Shown: positions 25,917 through 36,800 of the stretch, one piece after another
How positions within the stretch are numbered: the stretch's first letter is position 1
Layout of the letters: every line of letters starts with the position of its first letter
Made by a program: the position numbers and the translations under genes
Assembly: GCF_000022025.1 (NCBI RefSeq)
Contig: NC_011886.1
Location: 1,052,096-1,116,095 of the forward strand
DNA: 64,000 nucleotides
Direction of reading: 5' to 3'
Source: Pseudarthrobacter chlorophenolicus A6
GTDB taxonomy: Bacteria > Actinomycetota > Actinomycetes > Actinomycetales > Micrococcaceae
Notes under the pieces: generated by a model
Told to the model about the DNA's origin: nothing
The model's input: only the letters and a program-made list of their open reading frames with translations
The model's database searches: none

Positions 25917-26351
25917 TCAAGTCCGCGGCTGGGTTTCAAGGAACTGCACCAGCTGCGACTCGAGCGCGGAGCTGTCCTTGAGTTCGCATTCCCAGATGGT
26001 GAGGACCTCCCAGCCGGCATCCTCAAGCTGGCGGCGCTGCCCGGCGTCACGTTCCCTGGTGCGGTTCCGCTTGTCAGCCCAGAAGCCCGCATTGGCTTTG
26101 GGGGCATGCTGGCCGACGCGGCAGTCGTGGAAGTGCCAGAAGCAGCCATTGACGAAGATGACTTTATGGCGGCCGGCGAAAACGAGGTCCGGATTGCCCG
26201 GCAGCTTGCCCCCGCGGGCGGCGCCGTGGAGCCGGTAACGGTAGCCTTTCGCGTGCAGGAGCCTGCGCACCAGGAGCTCCGGCTTGGTGTTCTTGCCCCG
26301 GATGCGGGACATGTTCCAGCTGCGCTGCTCGGGAGTGAGCCTGTCCGCCAT
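25917..26351 (-). CDS. vsr: Very short patch repair endonuclease (Vsr)
   Basis: The product has 144 residues, the usual Vsr length. The family blocks are complete: RSWNMSRIRGKNTKPELLVR at the N-terminus, GNPDLVFAGRHKVIFVNGCFWH with the catalytic Asp, the zinc-site residues (C..H..C..H pattern in NGCFWHFHDCRVGQHAPKAN) and WEVLTIWECEL. Vsr nicks 5' of the T in T:G mismatches that arise when 5-methylcytosine deaminates. Such genes usually sit beside a cytosine methyltransferase, but none is present here. It is 19 bp upstream of the PNPOx-like gene's region on the same strand but with its own start, and it lies ~4.5 kb from the McrBC-like system. Confidence 0.92.
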   Translation of the reverse strand: MADRLTPEQRSWNMSRIRGKNTKPELLVRRLLHAKGYRYRLHGAARGGKLPGNPDLVFAGRHKVIFVNGCFWHFHDCRVGQHAPKANAGFWADKRNRTRERDAGQRRQLEDAGWEVLTIWECELKDSSALESQLVQFLETQPRT

Positions 26352-26370
26352 GCTTCCAGTCTAGGAGCGC

Positions 26371-26805
26371 CTAGATCTCCCGCTCAGGCTGCTCTCCGAA
26401 GTTGAAGTGCCGCCCGCTGACGGAGCTGGGATCGATCTCCACGTAGAAGTCCTTAAGCGTGGGAACCCAGGTCTTCAGCCCGAGCGCCTCAACCTTTTCC
26501 AACTCCGCGGAATTGCTCAGCACGCGGGCGCTGCCGCGAAGGACCACGGACCACGCCTGGTCCGAGAGGATGCCGTCCGTTTCGAAGAGCACCTTGGAGT
26601 TGATGGTCAGCTGTGCCAGCTTGTTGCCCGGTGCTGTCCTCAGGTAGATCTTCCTGCCTGCCGTGACGTAGTTGACCGGGAAAATGTCAGGTTCGCCCGC
26701 AACGGAAACCACCAGCCTGCCGTGCTTGGTGCCCTCCAGGAGTTCCCAGGACTGCTCGTCGGTGAGTTCGAGAACGGGTTGCCCATCTGCGTGTTCAAAC
26801 ATCAT
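26371..26805 (-). CDS. Pyridoxamine 5'-phosphate oxidase-like flavin/F420-type split-barrel protein
   Basis: The product has 144 residues. The segments LLEGTKHGRLVVSVAGEPDIFPVNYVTAGRKIYLRTAPG (in part) and KVLFETDGI, WSVVLRGSARVLSN match the small PNPOx-like split-barrel proteins abundant in actinobacteria. They bind FMN, F420 or heme-related ligands; real pyridoxamine phosphate oxidase activity is unlikely for this short form. Two successive ATG codons (26805, 26802) could start it. It sits upstream of vsr in the same direction, 19 bp apart. Function unassigned. Confidence 0.8.
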   Translation of the reverse strand: MMFEHADGQPVLELTDEQSWELLEGTKHGRLVVSVAGEPDIFPVNYVTAGRKIYLRTAPGNKLAQLTINSKVLFETDGILSDQAWSVVLRGSARVLSNSAELEKVEALGLKTWVPTLKDFYVEIDPSSVSGRHFNFGEQPEREI

Positions 26806-26859
26806 GCAGCCATTCTTCTACGGCTTGTAGAAAAGCGCTAGGGGGTGGTAGCTGATTTT

Positions 26860-27171
26860 TCACGGCTCGCTGGCAGGGTAGGTGGTGACGCCATGACGTG
26901 AGCAGGAGGCCCACCAGCCCTGCGGGGTGACCTGGACCTTCAGGCGGCGCGCGCAATGGCCGCAGAACCGCGGCGGTTCCAGGTGCAGCGCCGACGCGCA
27001 CCGCAGGTGGGCGGACGACGGCGGACGGGTCCCGCCGTCGTCCGCGTCCTTCCTGCGGTGAGGGCGTTCGCCGGGGCTGTCCTCGCGGGCGTTCTCTTCG
27101 CGGGGCTCGCCGCAGAGGCCGCAGTACAGGGCCGCAGCATCGGGGGAGGCTCCCGGCGGGATCGTGTTCAC
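26860..27171 (-). CDS. bsaP: Biotin synthase auxiliary protein BsaP
   Basis: The product has 103 residues from a GTG that overlaps the bioB stop (GTGA), so translation is coupled to BioB. It has three Cys-rich blocks: YCGLCGEPR near residue 17, [20 protein letters not shown] near 68-87, and CSRHG at ~90. The form C-x2-C...[24 protein letters not shown] is what I recognise as the small Fe-S protein found right after bioB in actinobacteria, reported to be required for biotin synthase function under aerobic conditions. The middle is a longer, low-complexity stretch (residues ~28-55) than I would expect for a compact domain. Confidence 0.8.
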   Translation of the reverse strand: MNTIPPGASPDAAALYCGLCGEPREENAREDSPGERPHRRKDADDGGTRPPSSAHLRCASALHLEPPRFCGHCARRLKVQVTPQGWWASCSRHGVTTYPASEP

Positions 27172-28181
27172 AGGGTCTTCTGCAGTTCCCTGATGGGCAT
27201 GTTGAGGTCCACCAGCAGGCTGAGGTCGGCGGTGGCGGGGCGGCCCAGGGTGGTGAGGTAGTTGCCCACGATGACGGCGTTGATGCCGCCCAGAAGCCCT
27301 TCGCGGGTGCCCAGGTCACCCAGCGTGAGCTCGCGTCCGCCGGCGTAACGCAGGACCGTTCGAGGCATGGCGAGCCGGAAGGCAGCGATGGCCCGGAGGG
27401 CATCCTTGCCGTCCATGAGGCCCTGGTTTTCGAGCGGCGTCCCCGGCCTGGGGTTGAGGAAGTTCAGCGGCACTTCGTGCGGCTCCAGTGCAGCCAGCTG
27501 GGCGGCGAGCTCCGCCCGCTGGTGGAGTGACTCGCCCATTCCGAGGAGTGCGCCGCAGCACAGTTCCATGCCGGCAGCCTTCACCATGGCGCAGGTCTCG
27601 AGCCGCTCCTCATAGGTGTGGGTGGTGACCACCTGCGGGAAGAAGCTGCGGGCGGTCTCGAGATTGTGGTTGTAGCGGTGGACGCCCCAGCCGGCGAGCT
27701 GGTCCACCTGCTGCTGGGTGAGCATGCCCAGGGAACACGCGATGTTGATGTCCACCTCCTCGTTGATGCGGCCGATGGCGAACTTGACCTGGTTCATCAG
27801 CTTGATGTCCGGGCCGCGTACGGCGGCCACAATGCAGAACTCCGTAGCGCCGGTGGCCGCAGTTTCCTTGGCGGCTTTGACCAGTTCCGGAATATCGAGC
27901 CAAACGCCGCGGACGGGGCTGTCAAAGAGCCCGGACTGGCTGCAAAAGTGGCAGTCTTCCGGGCAGCCGCCGGTCTTGATGGAAACGATGCCCTCAACCT
28001 CCACGTCCTCGCCGCAATGCCGGAGCCGGACCTGGTGCGCCAGCTCCAAGGCCTGGGGAAGCGCCTCGTCCGGAAGTTGGAGGACCTCCACCAGCTGGTC
28101 TTCGGTGAGGCCGATGCCCTGCTCGAGTACCTGGGTGCGGGCTGTTTCCAGGATGGGCCAGGTGTGAACGGTAGGGGTCAT
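27168..28181 (-). CDS. bioB: Biotin synthase
   Basis: The product has 337 residues. The start is ATG 28181, with AAAGGA ~7 nt upstream; a longer frame to 28259 has no ribosome binding site. The radical SAM cluster motif is [13 protein letters not shown] with Cys73, Cys77 and Cys80, followed by BioB-specific [35 protein letters not shown] and [12 protein letters not shown]. It inserts sulfur into dethiobiotin as the last step of biotin synthesis. No bioA, bioD or bioF is in the window, so the pathway genes are split or absent, but bsaP follows directly. The promoter region (28182-28396) is shared with a divergent NCS1 permease and contains a 7-bp palindrome. Confidence 0.95.
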   Translation of the reverse strand: MTPTVHTWPILETARTQVLEQGIGLTEDQLVEVLQLPDEALPQALELAHQVRLRHCGEDVEVEGIVSIKTGGCPEDCHFCSQSGLFDSPVRGVWLDIPELVKAAKETAATGATEFCIVAAVRGPDIKLMNQVKFAIGRINEEVDINIACSLGMLTQQQVDQLAGWGVHRYNHNLETARSFFPQVVTTHTYEERLETCAMVKAAGMELCCGALLGMGESLHQRAELAAQLAALEPHEVPLNFLNPRPGTPLENQGLMDGKDALRAIAAFRLAMPRTVLRYAGGRELTLGDLGTREGLLGGINAVIVGNYLTTLGRPATADLSLLVDLNMPIRELQKTL

Positions 28182-28280
28182 GGGTGGTCCTTTGTCTCGC
28201 GGAACGTACCTTTCCGACGCTAGTTCCAGAGGTGGCGGCCGTTTTTGTGGGGTGGCCACAAGCAGCCTGCCCGACCATTG

Positions 28281-28297
28281 TTGACTGGAGCAGTCAA
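28281..28297. promoter_or_regulatory. Palindromic operator candidate between bioB and the NCS1 permease
   Basis: TTGACTG, GAG, CAGTCAA is a perfect 7-3-7 inverted repeat in the 215-bp divergent gap, ~100 bp from each start. Its left arm contains TTGACT, which could be the -35 of the permease promoter with TACACC at 28303-28308 as -10 (16 bp). A repressor bound here could control one or both directions. Confidence 0.5.
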
Positions 28298-28396
28298 GGC
28301 TTTACACCACGGAAACAGGACCGTGATCGGACTGTCTTTTCGGCTGGATAGCGTCTCCCGCAGACCTCGAACTCCAAACGAAAGCGACGCACGCCC

Positions 28397-30124
28397 ATGA
28401 GCCACGACTCAGAAACCACGCAACTGCTGGAGCCCGCCGCACCGCCCGGCGCCGGCGTCGTCGGCGGTTCCCCGGCGACTCCAACCGCGGGAAACGCGGC
28501 CGCGCTGAACGCCACCAAGGAGAGCCTGGAGGACTACACGCTGCGGTTCGCCCCGCGCTCCTACCGCAAATGGAGCGCAGGGGTGGTGGCCACCAGCGCC
28601 CTGGGCGGCATCGCCTACCTGGCGGACTTCTCCATCGGCGCGAACATCGGAATTTCGTACGGCACGGTGAACGCGATCTTCGGCATCCTGGTGGCCGCCG
28701 TGATCATCTTCGCCACCGGCTTTCCGCTGGCCTATTACGCGGCCCGCTACAACATCGACCTGGACCTGATCACCCGCGGCTCCGGCTTCGGCTACTACGG
28801 ATCCGTGGTCACCAACGTCATCTTTGCCACCTTCACGTTCATCTTCTTCGCGCTGGAGGGCTCCATCATGGCCCAGGGCCTGGAGCTGGGCCTGGGGATC
28901 CCGCAGTGGCTGGGATACGCGGCCTCCACGGTGATCATCATCCCGCTGGTGATCTACGGGATGAACACCCTGGCCAAGCTGCAGGTGTGGACCACCCCGC
29001 TATGGCTGCTCCTGATGGTAGTTCCCGTGGGGTACCTGCTGATTTCGCACCCGGAAAGCATCGAGAGCTTCTTTGCGTACACGGGGGAGTCCGGCGACGG
29101 CGGGCCGAACCTTGCCTCCGTGATGCTCGCGGCCGGCGTGTGCCTGTCCCTCATGGCGCAGATTGCCGAACAGATTGACTACCTCCGGTTCATGCCGCCG
29201 CGCACCGACGCCAACCGCGCAGCCTGGTGGCGGGCCGTGATCCTGGCAGGGCCGGGCTGGGTCATTTTCGGGGCCATCAAGCAGATCGTGGGCCTGTTCA
29301 TCGCCATCTACCTGATCGCCACACTGGATCCGGCCGCCTCTGCAACCGCCAATGAGCCGGTGCACCAGTTCCTCGGCGTGTACCAGGAGATGATGCCGGC
29401 ATGGCTGGCCATGACCCTGGCTGTGGTGCTGGTGGTCATCTCGCAGATCAAAATCAACGTCACCAACGCCTACTCCGGCTCCCTGGCCTGGACCAACTCC
29501 TTCACCCGCATCACCAAGACCTATCCGGGCCGGATGGTGTTCGTGGTGGTCAACCTGCTGATCGCCCTGGTCCTGATGGAAGCCAACATGTTCGACTTCC
29601 TCAACACCATCCTGGGCTTCTACGCCAACTGCGCCATGGCCTGGGTGGTCACCGTTGCCTCGGATATCGCCATCAACAAGTACCTGCTCAAGATCTCCCC
29701 GAAGGTGCCTGAGTTCCGCCGCGGCATGCTCTACGCAGTGAACCCGGTGGGGTTCGTCTCGATGCTGGTGTCCGCGGGCGTTTCCATCGCCGTGTTCTTC
29801 GGGGCTTTTGGGTCCGGCATCCAGCCGTATTCGCCGATCTTTGCGGTGGGCCTGGCGCTGGTGCTGCCGCCGGCGCTCGCGGTCCTGACCCGCGGCCGGT
29901 ACTACCTCCGCCGGACCGACGACGGTATTGACCTGCCCATGTTCGATGCCGACGGCAACCCCAGCGACGCGAAACTCACCTGCCATGTGACCGGGCTAGA
30001 GTTCGAACGTCCGGACATGGTGCGCTCGGCACAGGACGCGCCCGACGGCGGCCCGCAGTACGTTTCCTCGCTCGCCTTGTCCACGGACAAGACAGGGGAG
30101 TTGGTGCTTCCTGCGCAGAAGTAG
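28397..30124 (+). CDS. NCS1-family permease (purine/cytosine/allantoin type)
   Basis: The product has 575 residues with ~12 membrane helices between residues ~55 and 510 and hydrophilic tails. Recognisable NCS1 segments include FGYYGSVVTNVIFATFTFIF, EGSIMAQGLELGLGIP, MAQIAEQIDYLRFMPPRTDA and VFVVVNLLIALVLMEANMFDFLNTILGFYANC (in part). Family members import nucleobases, allantoin, hydantoins or pyridoxine with H+ or Na+. A C-terminal ~70-residue cytoplasmic tail follows the last helix. It is transcribed divergently from bioB, so a link to biotin or a precursor is possible but unsupported; an adenine deaminase lies 11 kb downstream. A terminator follows. Confidence 0.88.
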   Translation: MSHDSETTQLLEPAAPPGAGVVGGSPATPTAGNAAALNATKESLEDYTLRFAPRSYRKWSAGVVATSALGGIAYLADFSIGANIGISYGTVNAIFGILVAAVIIFATGFPLAYYAARYNIDLDLITRGSGFGYYGSVVTNVIFATFTFIFFALEGSIMAQGLELGLGIPQWLGYAASTVIIIPLVIYGMNTLAKLQVWTTPLWLLLMVVPVGYLLISHPESIESFFAYTGESGDGGPNLASVMLAAGVCLSLMAQIAEQIDYLRFMPPRTDANRAAWWRAVILAGPGWVIFGAIKQIVGLFIAIYLIATLDPAASATANEPVHQFLGVYQEMMPAWLAMTLAVVLVVISQIKINVTNAYSGSLAWTNSFTRITKTYPGRMVFVVVNLLIALVLMEANMFDFLNTILGFYANCAMAWVVTVASDIAINKYLLKISPKVPEFRRGMLYAVNPVGFVSMLVSAGVSIAVFFGAFGSGIQPYSPIFAVGLALVLPPALAVLTRGRYYLRRTDDGIDLPMFDADGNPSDAKLTCHVTGLEFERPDMVRSAQDAPDGGPQYVSSLALSTDKTGELVLPAQK

Positions 30125-30169
30125 CCGTACTTGAGCTCTGTGGTTTGGGGCCTTTGCAGTTGGGGGGAA

Positions 30170-30195
30170 GCCGGTGCCTGGGGGCACCGGCTTTT
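30170..30195 (+). terminator. Intrinsic terminator after the NCS1 permease
   Basis: GCCGGTGCC, TGGG, GGCACCGGC followed by TTTT. Confidence 0.9.
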
Positions 30196-30342
30196 CCATG
30201 TGACTTCCGCGCCGCCTTGCGGGGTGGTAGAACCGGAGTCGGATGCCTGTGGATAACTCTTATCGCGAAGATGTGACCTGGGCTACCCTTGAATCACTGT
30301 CCGGAGCAAGCCGTCTTGAAACAACTGGGGGAATAGCGGCCC

Positions 30343-30996
30343 ATGACCTCGCGCAACGTTCGTACGTCCGCTGGCCCTCGAGCTGGCGTAGTGGCTCTGG
30401 CGGTTGCCGGGGTGTTCCTGCTGGCTGGTTGCTCAGGCGGAGCCCCGGCGGATCCGGGGACCGGCTCGCCCAGTGCTTCGGAGTCAGCCTCGCCCAGTCC
30501 TTCGGCAACGCCTACTCCGACGCCCAGCGCTGTCTACAAGCCCGCCGACGCGACCGGCCCCGCCCAGAACGTCCCCGTCCCGGTGCTGCCGGAAGTGGCG
30601 AAGACGGAGACAAAGGAAGGGCTGGAGGCGTTCGTACGATACTGGTACCAGGTTCTGGACTATTCGTACCAGACTGGCGACTCAACGATTCTGCAAAAAA
30701 TTTCCGGGCCGGCATGCGTCTTTTGTGCAGGACTGGGCGACGGCATAGCGGAGTCCTGGAAAGACGGGCGTTGGATTTCCGGTGGCCGGGTTGAAACCCC
30801 TGTCATAACTGGAACGCTAGAGCCAGGGAAGGAACCATACGCGGTCGTCCAGGTGATTCAGGCAATAATCGAGATCAGAAATGCCGACGGCAGTCTCCAT
30901 CAAGCTCCTACTCCGGCAACCAATACTGGCAGTCGCGCCGCCGTGAAATTTGATGGCAACAGTTGGATCCTGACCGACCTCGGTCTAATTAGGTAA
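30343..30996 (+). CDS. DUF6318-type lipoprotein
   Basis: The product has 217 residues. Residues ~16-30 form a signal segment ending in the lipobox LLAGC (Cys ~29), so it should be a lipid-anchored extracytoplasmic protein. A Ser/Pro/Thr-rich linker (~30-65) is followed by a compact domain with AFVRYWYQVLDYSYQTGD and ISGPACVFCAGLGDGI, a Cys-x2-Cys pair typical of DUF6318. This family is frequent in Arthrobacter relatives beside PKD-type secreted proteins, as here. Function unknown. The next gene begins 3 bp after the stop. The codons look less GC-biased than those of neighbouring housekeeping genes. Confidence 0.8.
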   Translation: MTSRNVRTSAGPRAGVVALAVAGVFLLAGCSGGAPADPGTGSPSASESASPSPSATPTPTPSAVYKPADATGPAQNVPVPVLPEVAKTETKEGLEAFVRYWYQVLDYSYQTGDSTILQKISGPACVFCAGLGDGIAESWKDGRWISGGRVETPVITGTLEPGKEPYAVVQVIQAIIEIRNADGSLHQAPTPATNTGSRAAVKFDGNSWILTDLGLIR

Positions 30997-30999
30997 GCC

Positions 31000-31911
31000 A
31001 TGAGGGTTGTCGCATTCAAGGTTCTTTGCTTGACGATGCTGTTTCTTGTGATGGCCCCACTTGTTGCCCGCGCCGACATCTCAGTTGGTTACGAGGACAG
31101 AGGCATCGGCGTCGGTGCCGACACATGGATAAGAGATGAGAACACCGGTGAGTTGGTCAAACCAGAGCCTGGTGCTGTCGGTACTGACCCGAACGAATAC
31201 AAGTACGAACTGCAGTGCCACCTCGGCGGGGGAGACTTTGATACTCCCTGCCTGGCCCGCCAGTTGGAGTGTAAGAACGGCCCCGACGGTGAAGAAGGCA
31301 TTCCGGTCATGTGGCTCTCCAGGCCCCGGGGCGTTCCCGGCTCTGTGTGGGCGCCGCATTCCGGCCCTACCTGCCTTTACGACGCCAGGCCCGAAGACCT
31401 CCTGCCAAGGATCGCCGCGGACATCCAGCGCGAGTTCCAGAACCTGCCCGTGAGCGCCGGATCTGTCACCGCGCAACCAAGCCCGCATACCCTCAGGGGC
31501 GCCGAGACAAACTTCTACGCGGAGTCCGTGGAACAGCAGTTCGACATCACCATGTTCGGCCAGCAGGTCCACGTGGTGGCCACGCCGGTGCAATACACGT
31601 GGAACTACGGCGACGGCACAGTTTTCGGCCCGCAGCCCTCGATGGGCGGCCCGCTGCCCCAGGACCGGTGGGGCGAAAAGACCCGGACCAGCCACGCCTA
31701 CGGGGCCACCGGTGACTTCCAGGTGGTGCTGACAACTTCCTTCCAGGGAACCTACTCGGTCAATAACGGTCCCGCCCTGCCCATTCCCGGCCAAGGGCAG
31801 TTCAGCGCCCCGCCGCAGACCATCAGCGTCTGGCGGTCCCTCACCCGGAACTACGCAGACGACTGCAACGCCAACCCGCAGGGCCAAGGCTGCCCCGGCA
31901 CGGCCCGCTGA
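31000..31911 (+). CDS. Secreted protein with PKD-like domain
   Basis: The product has 303 residues with a signal peptide (VLCLTMLFLVMAPLVARA, cleavage near residue 26). A central region with several Cys residues (ELQCHLGGGDFDTPCLARQLEC) precedes a PKD-like beta domain: VQYTWNYGDGTVFGP, then RTSHAYGATGDFQVVLTTS, matching the WxFGDG..H.Y...G.Y.V pattern. The C-terminus has another Cys pair. It is translationally close-coupled (3 bp) to the DUF6318 lipoprotein, which suggests that both act together at the cell surface. Actual role unknown. Confidence 0.75.
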   Translation: MRVVAFKVLCLTMLFLVMAPLVARADISVGYEDRGIGVGADTWIRDENTGELVKPEPGAVGTDPNEYKYELQCHLGGGDFDTPCLARQLECKNGPDGEEGIPVMWLSRPRGVPGSVWAPHSGPTCLYDARPEDLLPRIAADIQREFQNLPVSAGSVTAQPSPHTLRGAETNFYAESVEQQFDITMFGQQVHVVATPVQYTWNYGDGTVFGPQPSMGGPLPQDRWGEKTRTSHAYGATGDFQVVLTTSFQGTYSVNNGPALPIPGQGQFSAPPQTISVWRSLTRNYADDCNANPQGQGCPGTAR

Positions 31912-31915
31912 CAGC

Positions 31916-31936
31916 GCGGTCGAAGCACCGCCTTTT
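31916..31936 (+). terminator. Short terminator after the PKD gene
   Basis: GCGGT, CGAAGC, ACCGC, then CTTTT, 5 bp after the stop codon. Confidence 0.6.
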
Positions 31937-32053
31937 GCGTCCACTCCGCACTCGCAGAACAGCTGTCCTGTGATTCGCCTCGCATCCGGAATAGTTGCAC
32001 GCGCTTCTTAGTTGGCAGGAAGAGTAAGCCTTCAGCCCCCGAAAGGAACGCGC

Positions 32054-33133
32054 ATGCTGTTTTCCACCCTCACCCTCGGCGAACTTGAGCTCCCCAACCG
32101 TCTGGTCATGGCGCCACTGACGCGCGTCCGCTCCGGCGAGGCAGGCGTCCCGGGGCCGCTCGTCGTCGAGCACTACCGCCAGCGCGCCTCGCTCGGCCTG
32201 ATCGTCAGCGAAGGAACCCACCCGAGCGCCGGTGCACGCTCGTACGCCGGTCAGCCGGGCATCTTCACCCCCGAACAGGTTGCCGGCTGGAAGAAGGTCA
32301 CGGACGCCGTTCACGCGGAGGGCGGCCGGATGTTCGCCCAGATCATGCACGGCGGGCGCGTCTCGCACCAGGACATCACGGGCGGTGCGGAAATCGTCGC
32401 GCCCAGCGCCGTCGCCGTGGAAGGTACCGTCCACACGCCGGCCGGCAAGCAGCCGTACCCGGTGCCGCGTGCCCTCGACACTGACGAACTGCCCATGGTC
32501 ATCCAGGAACTGGTCAACGCCTCCCTCAACGCCATTGAAGCCGGGTTCGACGGCGTCGAGCTGCACTCCGCCAACGGCTACCTCCTGCACGAATTCCTTG
32601 CCCCGAACTCCAACATCCGGACTGACAGCTACGGCGGTTCGCCCGAGAACCGTGCGCGCTTCGTCATCGAAACGGTGAACGCCGTTGTGGCAGCGGTCGG
32701 CGCTAACCGCGTGGGCATCCGCATCTCGCCCGAACACAACGTCCAGGGCATCGCCGAGACGGACGCGGCAGACGTCCGCGCCACCTATGAAGTGCTCGTG
32801 GACAGCATCGCCCCGCTCAACCTCGCCTATCTCAGCGTCCTCCACCACGAGCCCACCGGCCAGCTGGTCCAGGACCTCCGCAGCCGTTTCAGCGGCCCCT
32901 TCCTGGTGAACACCGGCTTCGGCGTGGTGACCACCCGGGAAGAGGCAGTGAGCCTCGTGGCTGACGGGCATGCAGACGCCGTGGTGGTGGGCCGGCCTGC
33001 CATCGCCAACCCGGACCTGGCGCGCCGCTGGAAGGAAAGCCTGCCGCTCAACGAGCCGGACGCCAGCACCTTCTACAGCACCGGTGCTGAAGGCTACACG
33101 GACTACCCCTTCTACCAGGACAGCAACTCGTAG
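32054..33133 (+). CDS. Old Yellow Enzyme family NADH:flavin oxidoreductase (alkene reductase)
   Basis: The product has 359 residues. The start is ATG 32054, with GAAAGGAA 5 nt upstream. The FMN barrel shows OYE signatures: NRLVMAPLTRVRS at the start, QIMHGGRVSH, GFDGVELHSANGYLLHEFLAPNSN (in part) with the substrate-binding His/Asn pair, YGGSPENRARF, and VVVGRPAIANPDL near the end. It reduces activated C=C bonds of enals, enones, nitro esters or similar electrophiles with NAD(P)H. It stands alone, with a terminator hairpin on each side, so its context gives no substrate. The length and order match the NemA/XenB-like classical OYE group. Confidence 0.92.
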   Translation: MLFSTLTLGELELPNRLVMAPLTRVRSGEAGVPGPLVVEHYRQRASLGLIVSEGTHPSAGARSYAGQPGIFTPEQVAGWKKVTDAVHAEGGRMFAQIMHGGRVSHQDITGGAEIVAPSAVAVEGTVHTPAGKQPYPVPRALDTDELPMVIQELVNASLNAIEAGFDGVELHSANGYLLHEFLAPNSNIRTDSYGGSPENRARFVIETVNAVVAAVGANRVGIRISPEHNVQGIAETDAADVRATYEVLVDSIAPLNLAYLSVLHHEPTGQLVQDLRSRFSGPFLVNTGFGVVTTREEAVSLVADGHADAVVVGRPAIANPDLARRWKESLPLNEPDASTFYSTGAEGYTDYPFYQDSNS

Positions 33134-33152
33134 CAGCAAGGCGGCCACACGC

Positions 33153-33190
33153 GATGAGGGCGGTACCCGTGATCGGGTGCCGCCCTCATC
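33153..33190 (+). terminator. Hairpin after the OYE gene
   Basis: GATGAGGGCGG-ACCCG pairs with CGGGT-CCGCCCTCATC around a short loop: a long stem with one bulge on each arm and no T-run. The remainder of the gap up to 33372 shows no gene or clear signal. Confidence 0.65.
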
Positions 33191-33372
33191 TGCTGCTGCA
33201 CGGTGTGCTGTCCCGGCAGCGAAAAACCGGAAGCCATCCGACGACCCCCGGCCTACTCGGATTTTTGGCCCGCCGGACCCCTGTGGAAGCCGGCGGTGAT
33301 CAGATGCTACTCCACCGAATTGACTTTTACTAGGGCCCTTTTTCAGCCGCAAAACAGGTGCAGGTTGGCGGG

Positions 33373-33669
33373 TTACAGAAACGCCTCGCGGCCCGTCCCT
33401 TCCTTCATGACGAGCCGGTCGTCCTGGATGGAGACAAGCACGCTTTTGGGCTTTCCGCTCACCTTGGTAATGGCCTTCAGCCCGCGGTTGGTCACCTCGA
33501 CGCCCACCTGGGAACCCTTCGCCGGCAGTTCTACAGACACCTCGGAGGCGATCCCGAGGATGGGATTGGTGGATACATCCACGTCACGCCACACCTGCTT
33601 GCCGTTGACCGTCAGGGTGATGTTGGCCTCCTCGAACCCTTCCTGAAACACAATCAGCAGTTCTTTCAT
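33373..33669 (-). CDS. Hypothetical protein, small beta-rich
   Basis: The product has 98 residues from ATG 33669, with GAGG/AGAGG upstream; an earlier in-frame ATG at 33714 is less well placed. There is no signal peptide or membrane helix. Alternating hydrophobic residues (ITLTVNGKQVWRDVDVS, VSVELPAKGSQVGVEVTN, KSVLVSIQDDRLVM) predict a beta-sandwich. I recognise no family. It is divergent from tex (33856), 186 bp apart, and has no co-directional neighbour. Confidence 0.6.
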   Translation of the reverse strand: MKELLIVFQEGFEEANITLTVNGKQVWRDVDVSTNPILGIASEVSVELPAKGSQVGVEVTNRGLKAITKVSGKPKSVLVSIQDDRLVMKEGTGREAFL

Positions 33670-33855
33670 GGCGGCCTCTTCCTCGAGCATTATTGGCCTA
33701 AGACGGCATATCAACTACAGCACTTCGCGGACGGGAGCGGAATACCCTTGCCGGCCGCGCGGTCCCGGGAAAGCGGCCCTGCCAACGCCCAATCGCGGTA
33801 GCCCGGCATTTCCCGTCCGGTGGAGCGCAACAAGGAGGTAAGGCAAGATGTTCAG

Positions 33856-36348
<2,493 letters not shown>

Positions 36349-36445
36349 GGCACCCGGACGCTCCCGGGAAGCACGTGGCAGCCCCGGACCCGGCCAGCGG
36401 AACCATGGGCTTCCGGGCACGGCAGCTTTCTGCAAGGGTGGGGCC

Positions 36446-36796
36446 ATGACCTATTTCCTGGAGTACACGATTCCTGCCGCATCCAGCGACGCCGAGTTTG
36501 AGTTTCCCCATGATGAGATCAATTCCGGCACCACCATTCCGCTGGCGCAGACCGGTGCCGAGGTGGTCCATGCCTCGGATCTGCCCGCGCGCACCAGCAT
36601 CGTGGGAGCCACCGTCCCGGAAGCGAAACTCGAGGCTGAGCAACTGATCTCGCACAGCAGTGCCTCGGAAGCCGCGCTCTACTTTGATCCCTCAGAGTCG
36701 CTCGGGACCGGCGTTGGCACGCTCGTGGCCACCTTCACGGACAGCGGGGGCTGGCAGGACACCCCCGGGGAGGATCGACAGGGAAGCACGTTCTAG
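36446..36796 (+). CDS. Hypothetical protein
   Basis: The product has 116 residues from ATG 36446 (GGGTGGGG just upstream), acidic, with no signal peptide or membrane segment. It begins MTYFLEYTIPAASSDAEFEF and contains PARTSIVGATVPEAKLEAEQ. The gene is 97 bp after tex and convergent with the broken DUF2071 gene 4 bp away. I do not recognise a family. The G+C pattern by codon position supports coding. Confidence 0.5.
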   Translation: MTYFLEYTIPAASSDAEFEFPHDEINSGTTIPLAQTGAEVVHASDLPARTSIVGATVPEAKLEAEQLISHSSASEAALYFDPSESLGTGVGTLVATFTDSGGWQDTPGEDRQGSTF

Positions 36797-36800
36797 CGGG

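Noticed and set aside
28260..28396. TPP riboswitch before the NCS1 permease
   Set aside because: No CUGAGA core or matching ACC-GAA helix is present.
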